Shown one piece after another: positions 1-6,566 of a stretch of DNA of 64,000 bases. A program made the position numbers and the translations under genes. Source of the stretch: Candidatus Methylobacter oryzae (GTDB lineage: Bacteria; Pseudomonadota; Gammaproteobacteria; Methylococcales; Methylomonadaceae); NCBI RefSeq assembly GCF_003994235.2, contig NZ_RYFG02000025.1:23657-87656 (forward strand). The letters are read 5' to 3'. Position 1 is the first letter of the stretch. Each line of letters opens with the position of its first letter. The notes beneath the pieces are model-generated. The model searched no databases, had not been told where the DNA came from, and saw nothing but the letters and a program-made list of their open reading frames with translations.

Positions 1-28
1 AGGCCGGCCTTGAGTCGGTTTTTTTATG
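1..28 (+). terminator. Truncated rho-independent terminator at window edge
   Basis: A GC-rich palindromic stretch (AGGCCGGCCT) followed by CTTGAGTCGG and a run of seven T looks like the 3' half of an intrinsic terminator for a plus-strand gene left of the window. The 5' arm is cut off, so the stem cannot be verified. Confidence 0.4.
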
Positions 29-128
29 TCTGAAGATTTTTAGTCGTAGGCTTATGCGTTGTCAGTGCATGTTTAATGCAACTACAAGTGTTGGAGAGTG
101 GGTTGCTGAAAATGCCGGGATCAGTGAC

Positions 129-364
129 TCAAGAATTCTTTGAGGAAATTAATTTCAAATAATTCGTTGTGGCGATGTAAATATAAGCGGCTATAAACAC
201 GACTAATAACCATTGGGCCGCATCTCCATATATTATGCAGATAGCTATAATCAACGTTCCGATTATCCGGGGCCATTTAAGTCTGTTTTCTTGTTTAGCA
301 AAATACTTTATTCCTGCTCTAATTCATCTTCATTAAGTGCATTGGCATTTTTGTTTCTATTCAT
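129..364 (-). pseudogene. Possible frameshifted small membrane protein
   Basis: On the minus strand an ATG at 364 opens an 18-codon polar frame (MNRNKNANALNEDELEQE) that stops at 308. The adjoining frame is open from 323 to 129 and encodes about 64 residues. These start with a KYFAKQENRLKWP stretch, followed by two hydrophobic segments (GTLIIAICIIYG and LLVVFIAAYIYIA), and end at TGA 129-131. A single-base change near 308-323 would join them into a ~78-residue protein with an acidic head and a hydrophobic hairpin. This could be a real frameshifted gene, a sequencing error or chance. The family is not recognised. The hydrophobic frame has no ATG start of its own. Confidence 0.3.
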
Positions 365-525
365 TTTATCCGCACATGTGTATTAGAAAACATATTTTAT
401 AGTTTTTGAGCAAGGTCTGATTATTGATTCCAATCGCCTCAAGCAATTGCACATCCATATAGCGCATGTAAAACATTTGTCTTGCCGGGTTCCTTTGTGC
501 TGTTCAATGCCTGTTCGGTTTTCGA

Positions 526-555
526 CTGCAAGCTTATGTGGATGTACGGTATAAT
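526..555 (+). promoter_or_regulatory. Probable sigma-70 promoter of yciO
   Basis: A perfect TATAAT lies at 550-555. About 17-18 bases upstream is CTGCAAG, a weak match to the -35 consensus. Transcription would begin near 562, leaving a leader of about 28 bases before the ATG at 590. Confidence 0.45.
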
Positions 556-589
556 TCCTTATATCCCAATTTTTTCGTAGCGTTGATAA

Positions 590-1210
590 ATGGCTCAATT
601 TTTTGAAATACATCCGGAAAGTCCGCAGCTGCGTTTGATACACCGTGCGGTGGAGGTGCTTCGTAAAGGAGGGGTTATTGTTTATCCAACCGACTCTTCT
701 TATGCGATTGCCTGTCATATCGGCGATAAGCAGGCGCTTGATAAAATCCGCCGTGTCAGGCAGTTGGATGATAAGCACAATTTTACTTTAGTGTGTAAAG
801 ACCTGGCCCAAGTCTCTATGTTTACCAAAATCGGTAACGATGCTTTTCGTCTGATTAAGGCCTTAACGCCGGGGCCTTTTACGTTCATTTTGGACGCTAC
901 CCGTGAAGTGCCTCGCCGTTTGCAGCATCCCAAGAAAAAAACGGTGGGTATACGAATTCCCGATCACCCTGTCGCTCAATTGCTGGTTCGGGAATTGGGT
1001 GAGCCCCTGTTCAGCTCTACCTTGATGTTACCGGGAGAGGATGAGGCATTGACCGACCCTTACGAGATTCGCAATAAACTTGAGCATGAATTGGATTTGG
1101 TGATTGACGCAGGCATTATCGAATTCGAGCAAACGACTATTATCGAGTTTTCCAATAGCGGTGCAGAGATCGTCAGGCAGGGTAAGGGGCTTGCTCCAAT
1201 GTTGGGTTGA
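590..1210 (+). CDS. yciO: YciO family protein (YrdC/Sua5-like, RNA-binding)
   Basis: This 206-residue protein matches the full usual length of YciO. YciO is a paralogue of TsaC/YrdC, the enzyme that makes threonylcarbamoyl-adenylate for tRNA t6A. The YrdC fold core is visible: GGVIVYPTDSSYA at residues 27-39, the RxxR-KxxF basic patch around 55-65, GPFTFIL near 95, and the C-terminal TTIIEF strand. YciO itself has little or no t6A activity in studied bacteria, so the exact role (RNA binding or weak TsaC-like activity) is uncertain. The ATG at 590 is 35 bases after a TATAAT box. The site-2 protease gene starts 13 bases past its stop, so the two are probably cotranscribed. Confidence 0.85.
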   Translation: MAQFFEIHPESPQLRLIHRAVEVLRKGGVIVYPTDSSYAIACHIGDKQALDKIRRVRQLDDKHNFTLVCKDLAQVSMFTKIGNDAFRLIKALTPGPFTFILDATREVPRRLQHPKKKTVGIRIPDHPVAQLLVRELGEPLFSSTLMLPGEDEALTDPYEIRNKLEHELDLVIDAGIIEFEQTTIIEFSNSGAEIVRQGKGLAPMLG

Positions 1211-1223
1211 TGAGGATGCAGTC

Positions 1224-1883
1224 ATGATGAATGAATTGACACTGTTGCAACGTATAGCGGTCTGGATATTGCCGGTCATTTTTGCGATTACCGTGCATGA
1301 AGTGGCGCATGGTTGGGTTGCAAAAAAATATGGCGATAGCACGGCCTCGTCACTGGGTAGGTTGACTTTAAACCCGGTTAAGCATATTGATTTGCTTGGA
1401 ACGATTATTCTGCCGGGGCTATTGCTGATTACCGGTACGGGGTTTATTTTCGGTTGGGCAAAGCCCGTTCCTGTCGATGCGCGAAATTTTAAAAATCCAC
1501 GGCATGATATGGCGATAGTCGCATTGGCCGGTCCCGTCTCAAATTTATTGATGGCTGTCGGTTGGGCGTTAGTGGCTCGGATAGGCGTAACGATCGGTAT
1601 GCAGGCCGAGGCTATCTCATTGCCGCTGATTTATACCGGAATTGCCGGGATTTCGATTAATCTGGTGTTGGCGTTGGTCAACCTGTTACCTATTCCGCCG
1701 CTGGACGGCAGCCGTATTTTAACCGGTATTTTGCCAAGTTATTGGGCGTGGCAATACAACCGTTTGGAGCGGTTCGGGTTTATTATTTTATTGGCGCTTT
1801 TATACACTAATGTTTTAGGGATGATTTTGGCTTATCCGATGTTCGTTGTTCAGAAAGTGTTTTTTTTAATTGCCGGGTTATAG
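1224..1883 (+). CDS. Site-2 protease family (M50) membrane metalloprotease
   Basis: The protein is an integral membrane zinc protease of about 219 residues, of the short YwhC/Rv-type M50B group that lacks PDZ domains. The zinc motif HEVAH is at residues 25-29 in the first membrane helix. The second motif, NLLPIPPLDG, lies near residue 155 and supplies the third metal ligand (Asp). Four to five further hydrophobic helices are evident. The start at 1224 (ATGATG) is preceded by GAGG at 1212-1215. The frame is open upstream to 1104, but that extension overlaps yciO and lacks a ribosome site. Short S2Ps cut within membranes, but the substrate here is unknown. Its position between yciO and scpA is common in Proteobacteria. 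Confidence 0.85.
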   Translation: MMNELTLLQRIAVWILPVIFAITVHEVAHGWVAKKYGDSTASSLGRLTLNPVKHIDLLGTIILPGLLLITGTGFIFGWAKPVPVDARNFKNPRHDMAIVALAGPVSNLLMAVGWALVARIGVTIGMQAEAISLPLIYTGIAGISINLVLALVNLLPIPPLDGSRILTGILPSYWAWQYNRLERFGFIILLALLYTNVLGMILAYPMFVVQKVFFLIAGL

Positions 1884-1943
1884 ATTGATTTTTTCGTTGA
1901 TTGTCGAATTTCAGCTTACTTTATCTATTCGCGGAGCTTGAGA

Positions 1944-2840
1944 ATGATCGAGAACATGAGTCAAGACGCGGCTGACGATTTAGGTCAATTATCGGGATCT
2001 GCTGTTCATGCCTTGGAAATGGTTCCCGGCGACTATCTGCCTCGCTCACCCATGCATTCATTCGCAATAGTGAATGGCGCGCCGTTCGATAAGCTGCCCG
2101 ATGATCTTTATATTCCGCCTGACGCGCTGGAAGTGTTGCTCGAAACTTTTGAAGGACCGCTGGATTTATTGCTGTATTTGATACGAAAGCAGAATCTGGA
2201 TATTGTTAATATACCGATAGCGCAGATTACCCATCAATATATTGCTTACATCCAAATAATGGAGCAGTTAAATCTGGAGCTGGCGGCGGAATATCTGGTC
2301 ATGGCCGCGTTATTAGCGGAAATTAAATCAAGAATGCTGTTACCAAGGCAGCCCGATGTTGAAGAGGACGAGGAAGATCCGCGCGCGACATTGATTCGCA
2401 GGCTGCAGGAATATGAGTTGATTAAAAATGCAGCCGAAGAGATTGACCTGCTGCCTCGAGTTGAACGTGATGTATTTCGGATCGGTGTCGATGTCTCGGC
2501 CTTAAAAGATTTTGAAAAACAATTACCGAATGTCCAGCTAAAAGAAATACTGTTGGCATTCCAGGATGTACTTAAAAGAGCTGAGCAGATCAGTCACCAT
2601 CAAATTACCAAAGAGCCCTTATCTGTCCGTGAGCGCATGTCAACCATTCTGGAAAACCTTAAAGGAGCGGATAGTCTCCTTTTCTCGCAGTTATTTATCC
2701 GAAAAGAAGGTCGACACGGAGTTGTTGTCTCGTTTCTGGCCATCCTCGAACTCAGCAAAGAACGACTCATCGATATTATCCAATCAGAACCCTTTGCCGA
2801 ATTACGGGTCAGAGTCGCCGGTGCCGGCGCCGACGCCTAA
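1944..2840 (+). CDS. scpA: Segregation and condensation protein A
   Basis: ScpA is the kleisin of the bacterial SMC-ScpAB complex and bridges SMC heads during chromosome segregation. From residue ~65 the protein shows the kleisin N-domain (FEGPLDLLLYLIRKQNLDI). A helix with LAAEYLVMAALLAEIKSRMLLP follows, then an acidic linker, and a C-terminal winged helix (SLLFSQLF..HGVVVSFLAILELSK). The ATG at 1944 follows CGGAG at 1932-1936; a TTG two codons upstream is possible. About 60 residues before the conserved domain make it longer (298 aa) than the usual 240-280. No smc gene is in the window. The 3' end overlaps scpB in another frame. Confidence 0.93.
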   Translation: MIENMSQDAADDLGQLSGSAVHALEMVPGDYLPRSPMHSFAIVNGAPFDKLPDDLYIPPDALEVLLETFEGPLDLLLYLIRKQNLDIVNIPIAQITHQYIAYIQIMEQLNLELAAEYLVMAALLAEIKSRMLLPRQPDVEEDEEDPRATLIRRLQEYELIKNAAEEIDLLPRVERDVFRIGVDVSALKDFEKQLPNVQLKEILLAFQDVLKRAEQISHHQITKEPLSVRERMSTILENLKGADSLLFSQLFIRKEGRHGVVVSFLAILELSKERLIDIIQSEPFAELRVRVAGAGADA

Positions 2841-3549
2841 ACGGGTATCCAAGGTCAAGTCTTCGCCACCGCCTCCTGTAACTGAACAGCCTGAAATTAA
2901 CGTGGAAATTAAACGTGTAGTTGAAGCAATCCTGTTTGCCGCAAACCGGCCCATGACCTGCAAGCAAGTGCAGCAGGTTTTTCCTGAAATTGAGCAGCCG
3001 GAGATACAAGACATACAGGTGGCAATTGAGGCGATTATCGAAGATTATCGGTTTAGGTCGGTGGAACTAAAGCAGGTTGCCAGCGGTTATCGTTTCCAGG
3101 TGAGGCGGGAATTGTCGCGCTGGGTGTCGCGGCTATTCGAAGAAAAGCCGCCAAAATACTCCCGCGCCTTATTGGAGACTTTGGCTATTATTGCTTACCG
3201 GCAGCCGGCAACGCGCGGAGATATTGAAGATATTCGCGGTGTCGGCGTCAGCTCCGGTATTATTCATACGCTGCTTGAGCGTGAGTGGATTCGCGTGGTG
3301 GCGCACAAAGAAGTGCCGGGCAGGCCGGCTTTATACGGTACAACCAAACAATTTCTGGATTATTTCAACATTACATCGTTAAATGAGCTACCGACATTAC
3401 AAGAGATCCAACAGCTTGATTTGTCGTTAGATACTACGCAACAACCCACGCAGGCAAAGAGTGAAGAGAAAGAAACAACCGAACCGGTCGCCAAAGTTAT
3501 TGAGCAATCCGGCGAAGCAGCCGAACAAATCCCCGAAGCAGCAGACTGA
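2821..3549 (+). CDS. scpB: Segregation and condensation protein B
   Basis: ScpB dimers bind ScpA and regulate the SMC ATPase complex. Two winged-helix domains are visible: EIKRVVEAILFAANRPMT with the following helices, then YSRALLETLAIIAYRQPATRGDIEDIRGV, the family hallmark. A Pro/Ser-rich head and a Gln/Glu-rich tail flank them. The start is uncertain. The frame is open from an ATG at 2566, but that would overlap scpA by 275 bases. A GTG at 2821, inside the last codons of scpA, gives 242 residues and is preferred; GTG at 2902 is another option. The 3' end overlaps the GTG start of rluB by 89 bases, so scpA-scpB-rluB are tightly packed and probably translationally coupled. Confidence 0.9.
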   Translation: MPAPTPKRVSKVKSSPPPPVTEQPEINVEIKRVVEAILFAANRPMTCKQVQQVFPEIEQPEIQDIQVAIEAIIEDYRFRSVELKQVASGYRFQVRRELSRWVSRLFEEKPPKYSRALLETLAIIAYRQPATRGDIEDIRGVGVSSGIIHTLLEREWIRVVAHKEVPGRPALYGTTKQFLDYFNITSLNELPTLQEIQQLDLSLDTTQQPTQAKSEEKETTEPVAKVIEQSGEAAEQIPEAAD

Positions 3550-4396
3550 GAGCAAGGCGGTTAAAACGCCGAAAAAAATTAACGCTAACCAGTCAGTCGA
3601 GGGCGAGCGTATCCAGAAGGTATTGGCGCGTGGCGGCATTGGCTCCCGAAGGGAAATTGAGCGCTGGATCGATGAAGGCCGTTTAAAGATCAACGGTAAG
3701 CCTGTCGGCTTGGGTGAGCGGTTAAAAGAAGGCGATTATTTACAGATCAATGATCGGGTTGTTCATTGGGAGAAATTTGTCGAGCAACCTACCCGGGTGC
3801 TGCTTTACCACAAGCCGGTCGGTGAAGTGGTTACGCGCCGTGATCCGGAGGGGCGTCCGGTGGTATTCACCCAATTACCTAAGTTGGCTGTCAGCCGCTG
3901 GATAGCTGTTGGCCGCTTGGATATTAACACGTCGGGTTTGTTGCTGGTGACGAATAATGGCGAGTTGGCTAATCGCTTGATGCATCCGTCAACGCAAGTC
4001 GAACGCGAATATGCGGTACGTATTTTGGGCGAGGTTTCGGAAGCCACTATCGAAAAGCTTAAGCAAGGTGTGGAGCTTGAAGACGGCAAAGCCAAATTCG
4101 ACGATATTTGGTTTTCTGGCGGTGAAGGTGCCAACAAATGGTACAACGTTACAGTAGTCGAAGGCCGTAATAGGTTGGTGAGGCGTTTGTGGGAATCGCA
4201 GGAACTTGTCGTTAGCCGCTTAATGCGAGTGCGTTACGGACCTGTCGTTTTGCCGGAGCGATTGAAAGCTCATTCGTTCTATGAGCTAACCGATAAAGAA
4301 TTGGAATTATTATTCGAATTTGCAGGCATGGAAGGCGAAAAACCGGCCATTGTCGCCAAGCCCGAGTTTAAGACGCATAAGTCCAGAAAAAAATAG
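3461..4396 (+). CDS. rluB: 23S rRNA pseudouridine(2605) synthase
   Basis: RluB converts U2605 of 23S rRNA to pseudouridine. The order is: a basic, low-complexity head (1-45), an S4 RNA-binding domain (about 48-105, IQKVLARGGIGSRREIE..), then the RsuA/RluB catalytic domain. That domain carries GRLDINTSG, with catalytic Asp154, plus the RQIRR-equivalent EGRNRLVRRLWES near 235. A basic tail ends the protein. The start is GTG at 3461, lying within scpB. Starting at ATG codons further in would remove only the disordered head, so the first ~45 residues are the least certain part. The scpB-rluB order is conserved in Gammaproteobacteria. Confidence 0.9.
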   Translation: MKRKKQPNRSPKLLSNPAKQPNKSPKQQTESKAVKTPKKINANQSVEGERIQKVLARGGIGSRREIERWIDEGRLKINGKPVGLGERLKEGDYLQINDRVVHWEKFVEQPTRVLLYHKPVGEVVTRRDPEGRPVVFTQLPKLAVSRWIAVGRLDINTSGLLLVTNNGELANRLMHPSTQVEREYAVRILGEVSEATIEKLKQGVELEDGKAKFDDIWFSGGEGANKWYNVTVVEGRNRLVRRLWESQELVVSRLMRVRYGPVVLPERLKAHSFYELTDKELELLFEFAGMEGEKPAIVAKPEFKTHKSRKK

Positions 4397-4405
4397 AGTC
4401 CGGGT

Positions 4406-4442
4406 CGGATTGCGCTGAATGACTGGAGCTTGGTGCGATCCG
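4406..4442 (+). terminator. Hairpin after rluB
   Basis: CGGATTGCGC at 4406-4415 can pair with GTGCGATCCG at 4433-4442 (two wobble pairs). There is no T-run, so this may be a weak or rho-assisted end, or an RNA-stability stem. Confidence 0.3.
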
Positions 4443-4454
4443 GCAATTATCATT

Positions 4455-4516
4455 GGCTTATGTCCAAAGGGCATAAATTTCGTTTGAACAGACACGCGGT
4501 TTAACTCAGCTTTATC
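4455..4516 (-). repeat. 3'-UTR hairpin repeat, copy 3 (minus strand)
   Basis: Read on the minus strand this is GATAAAGCTGAGTT, a stem TTAAACCG / CTGTTCAA around CGTGT, then ACGAAATTTATGCCCTTTGG and ACATAAG. It aligns along its whole length with the elements at 20909 and 50552. The TAA stop codon of the diguanylate cyclase gene lies inside the first bases (4512-4514). Stem position 5 is A-T here but G-C in the other copies (both bases changed); positions 3 and 7 are mismatched, so this copy is partly decayed. Confidence 0.65.
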
Positions 4517-5399
4517 TGCCCGCGACAACTTGGTTTCTGCCTTTGTTCTTGGCTGTATACATGGCTTTATCCGCACGCTGGATAAAAGACTCCGCAGTGT
4601 CATTGTCGCGTAAGGTGCTGGTGCCCAGGCTAGCTGTGATTTTGATGGTTTCCATGCCATAGGCTATCGTATGGCTTTCGATTGAAGAACGAATTCGTTC
4701 GGCCAGCAATTCTGCGCCATTGGCGTCGGTATCGCTTAACAGGATCACAAATTCCTCGCCGCCATAACGAAAAATAATATCGCTTTCTCTTAGATTTTCT
4801 TTAATCCATTTTGCACTCAGCTTTAACGCGACATCTCCGCACTCATGGCCGTGTCCGTCATTGATGGATTTAAAATGGTCAATGTCAAAGAAAATCATTG
4901 ATAAACTCTTATTGTTGCGTACGGCCAGACTCATTTCCCGTTTAATGGCATCGTTAAACGAAGTTCTGTTGTGGGTTTGGGTAAGTGGATCCGTATACGC
5001 CATTTTTAATGCTTGATGAAATAAGGTTGCATTTTTCAACGGATAAATTAAACAGCAAAGTAGCGTTTCCAAAAGTTGGAGATCTGTATCGCTGAATCTG
5101 TGGTTACGCATTAGCCGTAACTCGCCTAATTGTTGTTGTTCAACCTTCAAGGCATAGTTGCAGGAGTGACGGGTAAAAACGCCGCTTCTGACTTCGAGGT
5201 CGAATTCTTTGTTGATATAAACGTAAGCGCTGTGAGGGATTTTATGGGAAATCTTGCTGCTGAAAATTGCGATCAATTCATTGAATTCCAGAGTCGTTTG
5301 TAAAGCGCTGCTGATATCGTAATTATCGAGGTTAATCGCCTTCGTTGCTTCAAAGGTGTTATTGGTGATAATCGCTAAATTTGCTGATTTATTGACCAT
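4512..5399 (-). CDS. Diguanylate cyclase with GAF-like sensor
   Basis: A cytosolic 295-residue protein predicted to make c-di-GMP from two GTP. Residues ~25-125 form a poorly conserved domain that resembles a degenerate GAF fold. It is followed by a coiled linker (LFHQALKMAYTDPLTQTHNR) typical of the entry into GGDEF. The active motif GGEEF is at 213-217. The inhibitory site RESD (204-207) sits exactly five residues before it, so product inhibition is expected. No membrane segment is present. It is a single gene between rluB (convergent) and a long gap. Its stop codon is inside a dispersed hairpin element that also follows two other genes in this window. Confidence 0.9.
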   Translation of the reverse strand: MVNKSANLAIITNNTFEATKAINLDNYDISSALQTTLEFNELIAIFSSKISHKIPHSAYVYINKEFDLEVRSGVFTRHSCNYALKVEQQQLGELRLMRNHRFSDTDLQLLETLLCCLIYPLKNATLFHQALKMAYTDPLTQTHNRTSFNDAIKREMSLAVRNNKSLSMIFFDIDHFKSINDGHGHECGDVALKLSAKWIKENLRESDIIFRYGGEEFVILLSDTDANGAELLAERIRSSIESHTIAYGMETIKITASLGTSTLRDNDTAESFIQRADKAMYTAKNKGRNQVVAGR

Positions 5400-6237
5400 G
5401 ATTGCTTCCTCTTGGATTAGGGGCTATTTTCCACAATTCAAGCGAAGCGCATGCCATTTTTAATAAAAGCACTTATTATTAATATGTTATAGTTATTTTG
5501 TGGTATTTGATTTGGCTGGCGTCATAAAGTTGGCGCTGAAAAGCTGCAAGGGATTGCCGCTTGGATGGATATTGTTGCCGCCTATCCGACTCCGGTTGCC
5601 GATGGCTGCATTTTTTCTTAACCTAGCCGTAGCGGCCCTGGATGGGAAGATGGAAAACTGCTCCTTGTGTAAGCTATATTGCTCGATGGATGGATAAAAT
5701 GCTGTAAGACTGCATCGGGCAACCTCAGTTGCCGTATCCTTGTGGTTTGGCAATGCCGGATCAGGTGCTGAGCGGACTGAGTGCTGCGGCATGAATGCGG
5801 GCAAGTTAATAAAGGCTTTTAGAATGAGGCCCCGCAGAGGCTCTCCGGTTTTGAAAATGATCTGCCGACTGATTAAGCGTTGAAATAATTTCTTCGCAAG
5901 AAATAGTATCTTTATCGCTACCAAGAATATATTCAGCCGGTTTGGTGATTGCCGCGCACGCTGAAAATCGTGGAAACGAAGCGTAGCGGAGCGAAGATGG
6001 TGGGTTTCCGGCGTCGCGTTGCCTGCAAGGGCGTAGGTACTTAGCGTGAGCAGGAAGCTGCGAGTCATCGCGAGAACGCTGGCGTGCCGGGTGGGCGGGG
6101 CTGCTGCAGGCAATAATGGGCAGGTCATTTTCTGCTGCTAAAATCTGACGGATACATTTTAGCTGTCGCGAAAAATCCTGATGCGTTTGGCTTTACTAAA
6201 AAACGGGAAAAATCAACAAGAAAGGGATATAATTAAA
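5400..6237. other. Long intergenic gap with REP-like sequence
   Basis: There are 838 bases between the diguanylate cyclase start and tRNA-Leu. Frames exist on both strands (211 codons at 5493-6128 minus, 65 codons at 5500-5697 plus). Both overlap the repeat-like part and have no recognisable domain, so they are not called. The right half (5970-6075) contains REP-like palindromic sequence, listed separately. The left half, with GC-rich stretches such as GGATTGCCGC and CGTAGCGGCCCTGG, may be a decayed gene, but nothing is identifiable. Confidence 0.5.
5970..6075. repeat. REP-like dispersed element (candidate)
   Basis: GGAAAC at 5972-5977 and GTTTCC at 6004-6009 bracket a CGAAGCGTAGCGGAGCG core. 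This is followed by GCCTGCAAGGGCGTAGG and AGCAGGA motifs. A similar order, GCCTACAGGACGTAGG then AGCAGGA, occurs inside ccmI near 17150. The style is that of short interspersed palindromes of Proteobacteria. The family assignment is by eye only. Confidence 0.4.
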
Positions 6238-6324
6238 TGGTGCCGAGGAGAGGACTTGAACCTCCACGGGGTTGCCCCCACCAGCACCTGAAGCTGGCGT
6301 GTCTACCAATTTCACCACCTCGGC
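6238..6324 (-). tRNA. tRNA-Leu (anticodon CAG)
   Basis: On the minus strand the acceptor arm GCCGAGG pairs with CCTCGGC. The D-arm region contains AAATTGGTAGAC, and the anticodon arm is CCAGC-TTCAGGT-GCTGG (anticodon CAG). A long variable arm (GGGGGCAACCCC) identifies a class II tRNA. The T-loop is GTTCAAGTC, and CCA is encoded at 6238-6240. All features match bacterial tRNA-Leu. It has its own strong promoter and stands alone. Confidence 0.97.
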
Positions 6325-6357
6325 AGAGGTTAGCTGTAAAAGCTTGAGTGAGCGCGC

Positions 6358-6386
6358 ACTATACCCATCCTCTCTTGGTTTGTCAA
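6358..6386 (-). promoter_or_regulatory. Sigma-70 promoter of tRNA-Leu
   Basis: On the minus strand a perfect TTGACA (6386-6381) is separated by 17 bases from TATAGT (6363-6358), followed by a GCGCGC discriminator. Start would be near 6351, about 27 bases upstream of the tRNA. GC-rich discriminators are typical of stable-RNA promoters under stringent control. Confidence 0.85.
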
Positions 6387-6566
6387 TTACGCGCGAAATT
6401 TTTCTTAAATTTAAAATAATTTCGAGTTACGTGATAGTGTTAACTTGAGCTAACGGAAATGTTTTTGCATAAGAGTCAAAAACTTTTCTCTTTGAACTCT
6501 AATCGATATACTAAGTCTATATAAGATAGGCTTGCTACATCCATCTCCCTTTATTGGATTACTTAA

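Larger units (their letters stand above)
1..589. other. Intergenic region with no confident gene
   Basis: This stretch carries the terminator remnant at the left edge, the broken minus-strand ORF at 129-364, and the probable promoter for the next gene near 526-555. The rest is AT-rich and shows no tRNA or repeat. A 131-codon minus-strand frame at 383-778 runs antisense into yciO and has no recognisable composition, so it is not called. Confidence 0.5.

Noticed and set aside
383-778. 131-codon minus-strand frame before and inside yciO
   Set aside because: Overlaps the start of a confident gene and its promoter; no recognisable protein.
5500-5697. 65-codon plus-strand frame with a Cys pair near its end
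   Set aside because: No family, no ribosome site, and overlaps the opposite frame; coding status cannot be supported.
5493-6128. 211-codon minus-strand frame in the long gap
   Set aside because: Low-complexity, Arg/Pro/Ser-rich product that spans REP-like sequence, with no domain and no ribosome site.
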